DNA of 34,978 bases from Candidatus Limosilactobacillus faecipullorum (GCA_019118465.1 DWYX01000046.1:1-34978), one strand, 5' to 3'; numbered from the stretch's first letter, positions 15,789 to 24,995 are shown. Made by a program: numbers and translations. Notes: generated from the sequence alone by a model not told the origin.

Positions 15789-17165
15789 ATGGAAAAAAAG
15801 GTGCAATTTAACGAGGCGGTTAGCATTCTGACTCTAATGCTAATTGTGCTTGGGATTAGTGTAATTGGTTTTGATTTAATGCCGAATATTCCGGTGTTGG
15901 CTGTCATCGGGGGGCTAATGGGTTGGTTACGGTTCCGGGGATTTACCTGGGATGACTTAATGGAAGGGATTAAGCAAGGGATTTCGACAGCGATTATTCC
16001 GATCTTTATTTTTATGTTAATTGGAACGCTGATTGCCGTTTGGATTCAAGCTGGGGTCATCCCGTCTTTGATGGTTTTAGGCTTTCATCTCATTAATGCC
16101 GCCTTTTTTGTTCCCTCCGTCTTTGTGGTTTGTTCCTTAGTGGGAGCCGCAATTGGAAGTGGTTTTACGACCATCTCAACGGTCGGCATTGCCCTTTTCG
16201 GGATGGGAACGACGCTGGGAATTAATCCGGCTTTAACGGCTGGGGCGATTATTTCCGGGGCAGTTTTCGGGGATAAGATGTCACCGCTCTCGGATTCAAC
16301 AAATCTGGCCTCAGCGGTGGCAGGGAGTGACTTGTTTGCCCACATTAAAAATATGATGTGGACGACAATCCCCGCTTTCGTGGCCTCGCTGATTGTATTT
16401 GCCTTACTTGGTTACTCAAATCACGGGGCAAGTTTGACTAAGATGGCGCCCACTCTGCACACTTTGACGACTCATTTTTCGGTATCGTGGTGGTCAGCAG
16501 TGCCAGTTGGGTTGATGTTGATTTGTGCTTGGAAAAAATTACCGGCCATCCCAACTCTCTTTATTAATATCCTGGTTGCCATTGTGATGATTTTTGCTTT
16601 CAATCCCCACTTTACTTTAGCAAAATTAGCCAACCTTGCTCAAAGTGGTTATGTTGCGAAAACCGGCAACCAAACAGTGGATGCCCTTTTAACCCGGGGT
16701 GGAATCACCAGTATGATGGGAACGGTCGCTCTGATTATTATGACTCTCGCCCTTGGGGGAATCTTGATGCACACTGGAATTATTGAAAATGCGATGGCGC
16801 CAATTGCTACCCGTCTCCAAAAACCAGGACGCCTAGTCACGGCCACCATTTTTGCTGGAATTGGGATTAACCTCTTCGTTGGGGAACAATACCTTTCTGT
16901 TATCCTACCTGGGAATGCCTTCAAGAGTGCTTTCTTCCGGATTAAACTCGATCCTTTAGCCTTGAGTCGGGTCCTTGAAGATGGGGGAAGTGTGATTAAC
17001 TACTTGATTCCGTGGGGAGTTGCCGGTTCTTTTGCAGCCGGCGCTTTGGGAGTTCCGGTAACCCACTTCTTACCGTTTGCCCTCTTTAGTTTGCTTTCAC
17101 CGGTCTTCTCAATTCTAAGTGGTTTGACAGGGATCGGTTTGAAACGCACTTCGGAAACTAAGTAA
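15789..17165 (+). CDS. nhaC: NhaC-family antiporter, probable amino acid transporter
   Basis: A 458-residue integral membrane protein with about 11-12 hydrophobic segments, of the NhaC family (motifs GAVFGDKMSPLSDSTNLA at about 155-172 and GEQYLSVILPGNAF at about 363-376). Named members exchange Na+ or malate-lactate for protons, but the T-box upstream shows that expression answers to uncharged tRNA, so amino acid uptake (probably tyrosine) is the more likely role. The frame extends to a TTG at 15771 inside the leader; GGAGG (15777-15781) is well placed for the ATG at 15789. Confidence 0.85.
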   Translation: MEKKVQFNEAVSILTLMLIVLGISVIGFDLMPNIPVLAVIGGLMGWLRFRGFTWDDLMEGIKQGISTAIIPIFIFMLIGTLIAVWIQAGVIPSLMVLGFHLINAAFFVPSVFVVCSLVGAAIGSGFTTISTVGIALFGMGTTLGINPALTAGAIISGAVFGDKMSPLSDSTNLASAVAGSDLFAHIKNMMWTTIPAFVASLIVFALLGYSNHGASLTKMAPTLHTLTTHFSVSWWSAVPVGLMLICAWKKLPAIPTLFINILVAIVMIFAFNPHFTLAKLANLAQSGYVAKTGNQTVDALLTRGGITSMMGTVALIIMTLALGGILMHTGIIENAMAPIATRLQKPGRLVTATIFAGIGINLFVGEQYLSVILPGNAFKSAFFRIKLDPLALSRVLEDGGSVINYLIPWGVAGSFAAGALGVPVTHFLPFALFSLLSPVFSILSGLTGIGLKRTSETK

Positions 17166-17189
17166 GTCTGAGGTTGTTAACCAATTTAC

Positions 17190-17218
17190 TTGTAAATGAT
17201 AAGTTGTCATGGTATCCT
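17190..17218 (+). promoter_or_regulatory. Promoter of the FMN riboswitch-ribU transcript
   Basis: TTGTAA (17190-17195), 17-nt spacer, TATCCT (17213-17218), about 40 nt before the riboswitch. Confidence 0.5.
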
Positions 17219-17260
17219 TAGCTTGTACGAAAAGTACGTCAATAAAATATTTTTGGTTTG

Positions 17261-17370
17261 TCTTCAAGGCAGGGTGCAATTCCCGACCGGCGGTATAGCC
17301 CGCAACCCGCATTGGCGGTGGAACCTGGCGCAATTCCAGGTGCCGACAGTATAGTCTGGTAGATAGAAGA
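17261..17370 (+). promoter_or_regulatory. FMN riboswitch (RFN element)
   Basis: A near-consensus RFN element: closing helix TCTTC (17261) with GAAGA (17366-17370), then AGGGTGCAATTCCCGACCGG, CGGTATAGCCCG, a variable hairpin, CAATTCCAGGTGCCGACAGT and ATAGTCTGG. It binds FMN and lowers expression of the downstream transporter when flavin is plentiful. A terminator follows at 17401-17436, indicating transcriptional control. Confidence 0.97.
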
Positions 17371-17400
17371 TTACCATGGTCTACATGATTAAGATTTAGT

Positions 17401-17436
17401 AGCTGGGGACAAACTTTGCTTTGTCTCTAGCTTTTT
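17401..17436 (+). terminator. Riboswitch-controlled terminator before ribU
   Basis: AGCTGGGGACAAA pairs with TTTGTCTCTAGCT, followed by six T, placed between the FMN aptamer and ribU. Confidence 0.85.
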
Positions 17437-17494
17437 TGATTGTAGCCTGGTTAATACCTACACAAGAAGGCAACCTCACAGGAGGTTTTGTCTC

Positions 17495-18070
17495 ATGTCA
17501 CTTTCTCATTCACGGATGCAGCGGTATACGTTAACCGCTTGTTTTGGGGCCTTAGCGTTCTTGTTAATGCTCTTCGAATTCCCAGTTATTCCGATAGTTT
17601 CATATCTGAAGTTCGACTTTTCAGATTTGCCGGTTTTACTAGGGACGATTATGTACGGTCCAGTTACTGGGATTATGATCACGATCATTAAGTTGCTTTT
17701 GCACGGGGCGATCCGGGGCTTTTCACCGGTCGAATTTCTCGGCTTGTTTGCAAGTTTCTGTTCTTCTTTATCCCTCTTATTGCCACTTGCTTGGTTCTTT
17801 CGAAAGAATAGTAAGTTAAGTTTTAAACGGGCAATGCTCTGGAGCGGGATTACGGGGACTTTGGTTTTAGCTGTTGTGATGACGGTTTTTAACCTTTATG
17901 TCCTTACCCCAATGTACATGAAGATGTTTGGCTGGCAACCGACCCTACCAATCCCTCAATTAATGGCTTTTGGGGTCTTTCCATTTAACCTTATTAAGGG
18001 AGTTATTCTGAGTGTTGTTTTTGCCATTATTGTTAGTCGGATGAAACACTTTTTGCATTTTGAGGATTGA
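17495..18070 (+). CDS. ribU: Riboflavin ECF transporter substrate-binding subunit RibU
   Basis: A 191-residue S-component with about six membrane helices. It captures riboflavin and needs the shared EcfA/EcfA'/EcfT energising module, which is not in this window. The family motif KFDFSDLPVLLG lies at about 39-50. AGGAGG is about 8 nt before the ATG. The FMN riboswitch upstream agrees with the function. No riboflavin synthesis genes are adjacent. Confidence 0.95.
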   Translation: MSLSHSRMQRYTLTACFGALAFLLMLFEFPVIPIVSYLKFDFSDLPVLLGTIMYGPVTGIMITIIKLLLHGAIRGFSPVEFLGLFASFCSSLSLLLPLAWFFRKNSKLSFKRAMLWSGITGTLVLAVVMTVFNLYVLTPMYMKMFGWQPTLPIPQLMAFGVFPFNLIKGVILSVVFAIIVSRMKHFLHFED

Positions 18071-18097
18071 GAAAAATTAGTTTAGTTATCTAAGTAG

Positions 18098-18151
18098 AGT
18101 CACCGATCGAGGTTAGTAGTATTTAGCTACCCTCCGGTTGGTGGCTTTTTT
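18098..18151 (+). terminator. Intrinsic terminator after ribU
   Basis: Imperfect stem AGTCACCGATCGAGG with CCTCCGGTTGGTGGCT and six T at 18146-18151. Confidence 0.8.
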
Positions 18152-18242
18152 GTTTTTAAATTGTATTAAAATAACTACTCAAGTTAGGATAACCAAGTTA
18201 TGATAGAAATTAAATAATTTGATCAAAAAGGTGGTGAGACGA

Positions 18243-19268
18243 GTGGCAGATTATTTATTGGCCTTATTTAGTGCCGAGCCGCGGCGGATTCGGGTAATTG
18301 AAGGGACCTTACAAGGCAAGCGGACGATTACAAATTTATTTTGGGCCCAAAATTATGGAATTCTGTCTTATCTAGGAGCTGACCGCCATTTATCACGCCA
18401 AGGTTATGATCAGTGGTTAATGGTCCAAGCGCAGACGGGTAACTTAATCCTTAATGAGCAAACGGCTCAGTTGACTGAACGGGGATTAGAAGCGCAAGCG
18501 GCGTGGCAAGCGAAGCATTACCAACCAAAGTTCGGTCAGTGGACATGGATCGCAAATTGGCAACGTTTGGCGGACCGGTTTTTGTTGGCGGTGCAGTTAG
18601 TCTCTGAATTTGCTTATCATAATCGGCGTTATTCCCCCCTCGATCTTCCTTGGCATGAAAAACAAGCGGTGCGCAACTGGTTTTTACATCATGATTACCA
18701 AATTGTTAGTCAAGTTCAAACGGAATTAAAGACGGTCTTAACCCAATTAGCGGCGGTTGATGAGCGGTTAAGCAATTTGTTTGCTTACCGTTTGATTGGT
18801 CATGAGGTGATTGGCTGGTCAGCAACTGAAGCTTGTCGCCAGTTGGGGGTGCAAGCTAGTGACCTCTTTTGGATGGAGCGGGATGCATGGCTATTTTTCG
18901 CCCATTATTTAACTCAAACTTCCAGTGTTTTGACGAACTTAGCCTGGCCCCTTTTGGCAACGACGCCTTTAAGCAGCAGTTCTCAACAAACTTTAACTGC
19001 TTTTTTAGGGGGCCATTCAATTGAGGAGATTAGCCACGCTCGGCGATTAAAAGTTGGAACTATCCGCGAGCACATTTTGCAAGCAGTGATACTTTTGCCT
19101 GGTCAGCTACCGCTAGCTCAGCTCTTGCCACCAAAGGTTGAGGCAGAATTACGTCAACGATATCAAGGGCCGGTGGTGGGATGGCAATTTACGCCCCATA
19201 GCACAGATCCTGGCCAGGAGTTCTTTTATTTTCGGTTATTTCAGGTAAAGGTGATGCAAAATGGATAA
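18243..19268 (+). CDS. YpbB-like helix-turn-helix partner of RecQ
   Basis: A 341-residue protein of the YpbB type, encoded directly upstream of recQ in Bacillota. The C-terminal third holds a helix-turn-helix (about 260-310, with GGHSIEEISHARRLKVGTI) like the one found at the end of longer RecQ helicases. The N-terminal part is uncharacterised, with a LQGKRTITNLFWAQ stretch that resembles the YpbB start. Candidate starts are TTG 18219, GTG 18231, GTG 18234 and GTG 18243. AAAGGTGG (18226-18233) fits the last one best, and homologues start near there. The 8-nt overlap with recQ suggests coupled translation. It probably supplies DNA binding that the short RecQ lacks. Confidence 0.78.
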   Translation: MADYLLALFSAEPRRIRVIEGTLQGKRTITNLFWAQNYGILSYLGADRHLSRQGYDQWLMVQAQTGNLILNEQTAQLTERGLEAQAAWQAKHYQPKFGQWTWIANWQRLADRFLLAVQLVSEFAYHNRRYSPLDLPWHEKQAVRNWFLHHDYQIVSQVQTELKTVLTQLAAVDERLSNLFAYRLIGHEVIGWSATEACRQLGVQASDLFWMERDAWLFFAHYLTQTSSVLTNLAWPLLATTPLSSSSQQTLTAFLGGHSIEEISHARRLKVGTIREHILQAVILLPGQLPLAQLLPPKVEAELRQRYQGPVVGWQFTPHSTDPGQEFFYFRLFQVKVMQNG

Positions 19269-20703
19269 GGCAAAATTAATCCAGCTATTAAAAGCGCGTT
19301 TTGGTTTTGATAAGTTTCGTGCTGGGCAAATTGAAACTTTACAAGCGGTTTTAGCTGGGCAAGATACGCTGGCAATTTTACCAACTGGTGGGGGAAAAAG
19401 CCTCCTATATCAGTTTCCCGCATACCTGTTACCGGGAACCATTTTAATCATTTCACCTTTGATCTCTTTGATGCAGGATCAAGCGGACCGTATCACGCGG
19501 CAAGGCGATTTTCGGGCAGTCGTTTTAAACTCCGCCGTTAATAATCAAGATCAAGCGGCAATTTTGGCAACCTTGAGTCGGTACCGGTTTATCTTTACTT
19601 CGCCTGAAACGTTAGGGCGGGGGCCGGTCTTAGGAGCCTTACGCCAGTTATCGATCAGCCTCTTTGTGATTGACGAAGCTCACTGTGTTTCAGAATGGGG
19701 GCCAAATTTTCGGCCTGAGTATCTTCTTTTAAAAGAGGCGATCCAAGCCTTACAACCACGGTCAGCCTTATTGTTAACTGCGACGGCGACGAACCGGGTT
19801 ACTAATGATATTTTAAAAAAGGTGGGCCTTGAAGAAGGCCAAGTTACGATCATTCGGCAGTCAGTTAATCGGGCGAACCTTTTTCTTGCGGTTCAAGAAT
19901 TGGAAAACCCGATGGCTAAACAAACTTATCTGCAAGCAAAACTTCCCAAACTCGGGGGCCCGGGGGTGATATACTTTTCGAGCCGAAAGCAAGCGGATGC
20001 AATGGCCGAATGGTTGCGAGCGGTCACCGATCTAAGGGTGGCAGCTTATCATGCCGGGTTAGAAGCCGTGGAACGCTTCCGGATTCAAAACCAATTTATG
20101 CAAAATGAACTTGATGTAATTTGTGCCACGAGCGCTTTTGGGATGGGAATTGATAAAAATGATCTCCGATACGTAATCCATTACCACATGCCGGCGAGTT
20201 TAGCGGCCTATGCCCAAGAAATTGGTCGGGCCGGGAGAGATGGCCAACCAGCATTGGCGCTTTTATTGTACGCACCGGGGGATGAAACCATTCCAGAACT
20301 CTTGACCCAGGTTGAATTACCATCCCAAATCCAAATGCAGGAGGTTTTGACTGGGAAAAAATCCCCTGCGATTCTCGGGGAAAAAGGACCGGTCATCAAT
20401 TTTTATCTTCACCATGGTTATCAACCAAGTGAACTCCCAGCCTTATTTAATCACCAAGCTGACCGAGCTCGGAAACGGATTAGTCAAATGTTGACCTATG
20501 TTAAAACTCAAACCTGTCGGCGAAAATTATTGTTAGCGGCGTTTGATGAAGGGGAACATGATCAGACACCATGTTGTGATTTTCACCAGCCGGATTGGCA
20601 ACCAAGTGACTTTGGCCTTGGAAAAAGAAAACAGTCTGTAGAAAAGCCAGCGCAACTCAATTGGCAGGAGCAATTAAATCGATTATTCAATTCTCATAAC
20701 TAG
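19261..20703 (+). CDS. recQ: RecQ-family ATP-dependent DNA helicase (short form)
   Basis: A 480-residue SF2 3'-5' helicase. Motifs: Walker A PTGGGKS (K46), DEAHCVSEWG, LLLTATAT, YFSSRKQ, TSAFGMGIDKND and IGRAGRDG. The C-terminal zinc-binding segment is reduced (TCRRKLLLAAF, then PCCDFH), and there is no RQC winged helix or HRDC domain; E. coli RecQ is about 610 residues. Short RecQ (Bacillus RecS type) next to ypbB is the known arrangement. It takes part in DNA repair and fork processing by family. Confidence 0.93.
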   Translation: MDKAKLIQLLKARFGFDKFRAGQIETLQAVLAGQDTLAILPTGGGKSLLYQFPAYLLPGTILIISPLISLMQDQADRITRQGDFRAVVLNSAVNNQDQAAILATLSRYRFIFTSPETLGRGPVLGALRQLSISLFVIDEAHCVSEWGPNFRPEYLLLKEAIQALQPRSALLLTATATNRVTNDILKKVGLEEGQVTIIRQSVNRANLFLAVQELENPMAKQTYLQAKLPKLGGPGVIYFSSRKQADAMAEWLRAVTDLRVAAYHAGLEAVERFRIQNQFMQNELDVICATSAFGMGIDKNDLRYVIHYHMPASLAAYAQEIGRAGRDGQPALALLLYAPGDETIPELLTQVELPSQIQMQEVLTGKKSPAILGEKGPVINFYLHHGYQPSELPALFNHQADRARKRISQMLTYVKTQTCRRKLLLAAFDEGEHDQTPCCDFHQPDWQPSDFGLGKRKQSVEKPAQLNWQEQLNRLFNSHN

Positions 20704-20760
20704 AAACCGGCGGGTAATTTTGCTAGAATAAGTCTATTAGACCCGCAAGGAGGGAAGAAA

Positions 20761-21336
20761 ATGAAGCGTCGGGAAGACGAACGAAATGTGGATGAAAACC
20801 TCTGGGATAAAACTTTTGAGGATAACCAAGATTTAGGTAAAGATGGTCACTTGTCACGAATGGAACACCGAAAGCAAAGCTCGGCTAACGCCAGATTTAC
20901 GACCATCCTAGTGGTCTTGATTATCATTCTGGCAGCTACGCCAATTTTCTATTGGTTAAATCACGAGAAGTCTTTTAATCATCCGGTTCAACATACGGAG
21001 CGGGTGGCAAAGGCCAGTTCAAATTCTAAAAAAAAAGTCCATTCTGCAACCCGCAAAAGCAAGCAGGCGACTCAGTCAACCAAATCTAGCCAAGCTAAGT
21101 CTGCCAGTAGCCAAAAAAGTTCAGCTTTAAGTGCCAGTTCTAGTAGCATGAAGGAATCAAGTTCTAGTAGTCAAAAGAATAGTTCAAGTGCGGCTAGTTA
21201 CGTTAAAGTTCAAGCTGGTCAAGGAATTTACCGGGTGGCGGTTAATAATGGCTTGACGGTTGATGAGTTAGCTCGATTAAATGGCATTTCACCGTCGACC
21301 AAGCTTTATCCAGGCCAACAATTACGGGTTAGATAG
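20761..21336 (+). CDS. LysM-domain membrane protein (YpbE-like)
   Basis: A 191-residue protein with a charged cytoplasmic N-terminus (about 1-42), a single membrane helix (about 47-64), a low-complexity Ser/Lys-rich linker (about 78-148), and one C-terminal LysM domain (about 149-191: GQGIYRVAVNNGLTVDELAR through YPGQQLRVR) for peptidoglycan binding outside the cell. Bacillus ypbE occupies the same place after recQ. AAGGAGGG precedes the ATG, and TGCTAGAAT (20721-20729) is an extended -10 candidate. Confidence 0.88.
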   Translation: MKRREDERNVDENLWDKTFEDNQDLGKDGHLSRMEHRKQSSANARFTTILVVLIIILAATPIFYWLNHEKSFNHPVQHTERVAKASSNSKKKVHSATRKSKQATQSTKSSQAKSASSQKSSALSASSSSMKESSSSSQKNSSSAASYVKVQAGQGIYRVAVNNGLTVDELARLNGISPSTKLYPGQQLRVR

Positions 21337-21361
21337 GATAGATATAAGAGGAGTGTTATCT

Positions 21362-22039
21362 TTGAAAGGGTTACAAGTTGCCATTGACGGTCCGGCCTCA
21401 GCTGGGAAGAGTACCGTGGCAAAGTTAGTTGCCAAGCGATTTGGTTATGTTTACTGTGATACGGGAGCAATGTATCGTTCTGTTACCTTAGCGGCTTTAC
21501 AAAAGGGGATTGATGTTAATAATCAAGCGGCAGTAACTAAGCTAGCGCAATCAATCCAAATTGCTTTCCAACCAGGTGAACCAGAACAACGAGTTTTTAT
21601 TGATGATCAAGAAGTCACGGAAGCGATTCGGTCAAATGAAGTCAACGCCAACGTTTCAGTTGTCGCGGCTGTGCCGGCGGTGCGAGAAGAAATGGTTGCA
21701 CAACAACGGCAAATCGCTGAAGCTGGCGGAATTGTCATGGACGGTCGTGATATTGGGACGACGGTCTTACCAAATGCCGAAGTTAAGATTTTCTTGGTGG
21801 CTTCTGCTTATGAACGAGCTCGTCGCCGCTTCGAAGAAAATCAGCAAAAAGGAATTGAAACAACGACCCTAGCTGAATTACAAGCGGCAATTGAACGGCG
21901 GGATAAATTAGATTCTGAACGGGAAGTTTCACCGCTGACGCAGGCTGACGATGCAATCCGACTGGATTCAACTCACTTATCAATTGAAGAAGTAGTTGAT
22001 GAAATCAGTTCGATTATCAAAAAAGTTGAAGGAAATTAG
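21362..22039 (+). CDS. cmk: Cytidylate kinase
   Basis: A 225-residue (d)CMP kinase, cytoplasmic. P-loop GPASAGKST has the key lysine at residue 16, followed by CDTGAMYRSV and MDGRDIGTTVLPNA; the lid region carries RARRRFEE. The frame extends upstream to 21281, overlapping the LysM gene, but AAGAGGAG (21346-21353) lies 8 nt before a TTG at 21362, and homologues begin here (KGLQVAIDGP), so TTG is the start. cmk-rpsA-der is a conserved order. Confidence 0.95.
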   Translation: MKGLQVAIDGPASAGKSTVAKLVAKRFGYVYCDTGAMYRSVTLAALQKGIDVNNQAAVTKLAQSIQIAFQPGEPEQRVFIDDQEVTEAIRSNEVNANVSVVAAVPAVREEMVAQQRQIAEAGGIVMDGRDIGTTVLPNAEVKIFLVASAYERARRRFEENQQKGIETTTLAELQAAIERRDKLDSEREVSPLTQADDAIRLDSTHLSIEEVVDEISSIIKKVEGN

Positions 22040-22116
22040 TTTTATCCCTAGTCAAAATCGTTTTTATCCTGTACAATGGAGGCTAGAGTTGATTGTTGCA
22101 AGGAGGATATTTTTAG

Positions 22117-23346
22117 ATGGCTGAAATCGAAAACAATAACGCGATGTTAGAAGCGCTTGACAGCATCAAGCAAGTAAATGTAGGTGATGTTGTTAAGGGT
22201 AAGGTACTGCAAATCGATGACGATCGCCAAGCAATCGTTGGGATTGAGGATGCTGGTGTTGAAGGGATTGTTCCCGCAAACCAATTGTCCACGAAGCCAG
22301 TTGATGACATCAATGAAGTAGTCAAGGTTGGGGACGTTTTGGACTTGGTTGTAATCTCCAAGATTGGCAGCGATAAGGAAAACGGTAGCTACCTGCTTTC
22401 ACACCGTCGCTTAGAAGCCATGAAGGTTTGGAACGAAATCCAAAAGAAGTTTGAAGACGGTGAAACGATCACTGCTAAGGTTACCCAAGCTGTTAAGGGT
22501 GGTTTAGTAGTTGACGCCGGTGTTCGTGGGTTCGTTCCTGCATCAATGATTACCGACCACTACGTTGAAGACTTGAAGCAATTCGTTGGTCAAGAATTAG
22601 AATTCAAGATTATCGAAATCGAACCAAGTGAAAACCGTTTGATCCTTTCCCACAAGGAAATTGTTAAGGAACAACACGAAGCCGCTGCTAAGAAGGTCTT
22701 TAACGAATTAGCTGCTGGTGATGTTATTGAAGGTAAGGTTGCTCGGATGACTAACTTTGGTGCCTTCATTGACCTCGGTGGTGTTGATGGTTTGGTTCAC
22801 GTTTCTGAAATTTCATACGACCACGTTGACAAGCCAAGCGATGTTCTTTCTGCTGGCCAAGAAGTTAAGGTTAAGGTATTGAGCGTTGACCCAGAACGGG
22901 AACGGATTTCCCTTTCTATCAAGCAAACCTTGCCTGGCCCATGGGATGACATCGAAGAAAAGGCTGCTGAAGGTACGGTTCTTGACGGGACTGTTAAGCG
23001 ACTTACTAGCTTTGGTGCCTTTGTTGAAGTCTTCCCTGGTGTTGAAGGTTTGGTACACATTTCCCAAATCTCTCACAAGCACATTGCTACGCCAGCTGAT
23101 GTTTTGAAGGCAGGTCAAGAAGTTAAGGTTAAGGTTATCAACGTTGACCCAGCTCAACAACGGCTTGGCCTTTCCATCAAGGCTTTGGAAGAAAAGCCTG
23201 AAGGGGAAGAAAACAACAACAACCGTGGTAACCGCGGCAACCGTCGTCCACGGCGTAACAACTACGCTACTGACGCTCCGGAAGAAGAAAGTGGCTTTAC
23301 CCTTGGTGATTTGATCGGTGACGAATTAAAGAACGCCGGCAAATAA
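22117..23346 (+). CDS. rpsA: 30S ribosomal protein S1 (four S1 domains)
   Basis: A 409-residue Bacillota-type S1 homologue with four S1 repeats: about 20-90, 105-175, 190-262 and 275-350. Domains 3 and 4 carry the clearest motifs, FGAFIDLGGVDGLVHVSEIS and FGAFVEVFPGVEGLVHISQIS. A basic, Asn/Arg/Gly-rich tail follows (NRGNRGNRRPRRNN), then an acidic end. It binds mRNA on or near the ribosome. Codon use is highly biased. A possible promoter is TAGTCA (22049) with TACAAT (22072-22077). Confidence 0.93.
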   Translation: MAEIENNNAMLEALDSIKQVNVGDVVKGKVLQIDDDRQAIVGIEDAGVEGIVPANQLSTKPVDDINEVVKVGDVLDLVVISKIGSDKENGSYLLSHRRLEAMKVWNEIQKKFEDGETITAKVTQAVKGGLVVDAGVRGFVPASMITDHYVEDLKQFVGQELEFKIIEIEPSENRLILSHKEIVKEQHEAAAKKVFNELAAGDVIEGKVARMTNFGAFIDLGGVDGLVHVSEISYDHVDKPSDVLSAGQEVKVKVLSVDPERERISLSIKQTLPGPWDDIEEKAAEGTVLDGTVKRLTSFGAFVEVFPGVEGLVHISQISHKHIATPADVLKAGQEVKVKVINVDPAQQRLGLSIKALEEKPEGEENNNNRGNRGNRRPRRNNYATDAPEEESGFTLGDLIGDELKNAGK

Positions 23347-23368
23347 CCCAAGTTAATCATTTAAAATG

Positions 23369-23397
23369 GGCGGTGACCGGATAGTCGCCGCCTTTTT
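23369..23397 (+). terminator. Intrinsic terminator after rpsA
   Basis: Stem GGCGGTGAC (23369-23377) with GTCGCCGCC (23384-23392; one T-G pair), then five T. Confidence 0.88.
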
Positions 23398-23400
23398 ATT

Positions 23401-23430
23401 TTGAACAGGAATATCCTCTACGAATAGAAT
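23401..23430 (+). promoter_or_regulatory. Candidate der promoter
   Basis: TTGAAC (23401-23406), 18-nt spacer, TAGAAT (23425-23430). It lies between the rpsA terminator and der. Confidence 0.4.
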
Positions 23431-23462
23431 AAGTGCTAATTTTACATTGAAAGGAGTAAAAA

Positions 23463-24776
23463 ATGGCAAATCCAATTGTGGCCATTGTTGGTCGACCAAA
23501 TGTTGGGAAATCAACCCTCTTTAATCGGATTGTCGGGGATCGGATTTCAATTGTCGAAGATACGCCAGGGGTTACCCGGGATCGGATCTATGCCCATGCT
23601 GAATGGCTTGGCAAGGAATTTAACCTCATCGATACCGGGGGAATTGAAATTTCAGATCAACCCCTCGTAACCCAAATTCGTCAACAAGCCGAAGTGGCAA
23701 TTGATGAAGCCGACATTATTATCCTCGTGGTTAATGTTGAAAACGGGATCACTGATGCGGATGAACAAGTCGCCCAACTTTTGTACAAGTCCAAGAAGCC
23801 AGTTGTCTTGGCCGTTAACAAGGTTGATAATCCAGAACGGCGGGCTGATATCTATGATTTCTACTCCCTTGGTTTAGGGGAACCATACCCAGTTTCTAGT
23901 GTTCACGGGGTTGGCCTTGGGGATATGTTGGACGAAGTGATTAAGCGTTTTCCCGAAGAAAAAGCTAAGCCGGATGATGATACGATTCGCTTTAGCTTGA
24001 TTGGTCGGCCAAATGTCGGCAAATCTTCAATTGTGAATGCTATGTTAGGGGAACAACGGGTGATTGTCTCCGACATCGCAGGGACAACCCGGGATGCCAT
24101 TAACACTAATTTTGTTGGCAGTGACGGCCAAAAGTACACCATGGTTGATACGGCCGGAATTAAGAAGCAAGGTAAGCTCTACGAAAATACGGAACGCTAC
24201 GCCTTGATGCGGTCGATGAAGGCAATTGATGATTCAGATGTTGTCTTGGTTGTATTGAACGCCGAAGAAGGGATTCGCGAACTCGATAAGCACGTTGCTG
24301 GTTACGCGCATGAAGCAGGGCGGGCAGTGATTATCGTTGTCAATAAGTGGGATACAATCCCCGACCGCGATCAACGAACGATGACTGACTTTACCAACTT
24401 AATCCGGCAAGAGTTCCAATACCTAGCCTATGCGCCAATTATCTTTGTTTCGGCAAAAACCAAGCAACGGTTAAATAAACTGCCAGCGATGATCCAAATG
24501 GTTGAAGCCAACCACCAACGGCGGATTCAATCATCAGTTTTGAACGATGTCTTGATGGATGCCTTAGCCGCGAACCCAACGCCAACGGTAAATGGGAAAC
24601 GGCTTCGGGTTTACTACGCAACCCAAGTCGCAGTAGCACCACCAACATTTGTTATTTTTGTTAATGATCCGGACCTAATGCACTTCTCTTACCAACGGTA
24701 CCTCGAAAACCGAATTCGGGCCGCCTTTGACTTTACTGGTACCCCAATCCACGTGATTAAGCGGAAGCGGAAATAA
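23463..24776 (+). CDS. der: Ribosome biogenesis GTPase Der (EngA)
   Basis: A 437-residue GTPase with two tandem G domains and a C-terminal KH-like domain, needed for 50S subunit maturation. G domain 1 has GRPNVGKST (about 10-18), [12 protein letters not shown] and NKVD; G domain 2 has GRPNVGKSS (about 181-189), DTAG, NKWD and SAK. The KH domain (about 350-437) ends in the basic IKRKRK. AAAGGAG precedes the ATG. Confidence 0.97.
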   Translation: MANPIVAIVGRPNVGKSTLFNRIVGDRISIVEDTPGVTRDRIYAHAEWLGKEFNLIDTGGIEISDQPLVTQIRQQAEVAIDEADIIILVVNVENGITDADEQVAQLLYKSKKPVVLAVNKVDNPERRADIYDFYSLGLGEPYPVSSVHGVGLGDMLDEVIKRFPEEKAKPDDDTIRFSLIGRPNVGKSSIVNAMLGEQRVIVSDIAGTTRDAINTNFVGSDGQKYTMVDTAGIKKQGKLYENTERYALMRSMKAIDDSDVVLVVLNAEEGIRELDKHVAGYAHEAGRAVIIVVNKWDTIPDRDQRTMTDFTNLIRQEFQYLAYAPIIFVSAKTKQRLNKLPAMIQMVEANHQRRIQSSVLNDVLMDALAANPTPTVNGKRLRVYYATQVAVAPPTFVIFVNDPDLMHFSYQRYLENRIRAAFDFTGTPIHVIKRKRK

Positions 24777-24947
24777 CTGTAAATATTAGAACCCTTAAAT
24801 TCCTTACGCCTAAACATGATTTGGATTGCTTATGTAAGTAGTAAACTTCATTTTAATAATAATTTAGTAAAAACTTTTTAAAATGGCTTGATTACGGGGT
24901 TTTACTATGCTAACCTTAGTCTTGAATCAAGTGAATGATCCTTGGTT

Positions 24948-24995
24948 TATGATACCTATTTTAGGTATCACATTCGGGTGTCAGAGCTTCTGACA
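24948..24995 (+). promoter_or_regulatory. hup promoter/leader with two perfect palindromes
   Basis: TATGAT (24948-24953) is a candidate -10; the best -35, TTGAAT at 24922, has a long 20-nt spacer. GATACCTA-TTT-TAGGTATC (24951-24969) overlaps it, and TGTCAGA-GCT-TCTGACA (24979-24995) lies between it and the ribosome binding site. These may be operator sites or 5' UTR hairpins. Confidence 0.45.

Noticed and set aside
21140-21200. Short repeated TCTAGTAGT/AGTTCTAG-like bases as a DNA repeat
   Set aside because: They are explained by serine codon runs in the LysM protein linker.
20761-21336. LysM protein as a secreted hydrolase
   Set aside because: Only one membrane helix, a Ser/Lys linker and one LysM domain are present; no catalytic domain.
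22813-23160. 115-codon - strand frame inside rpsA
   Set aside because: Repetitive because the S1 domains are repeats; not an independent gene.
24886-24930. CTTGATT...AATCAAG as a terminator of der
   Set aside because: The loop is about 30 nt and no T run follows. No convincing der terminator is seen.
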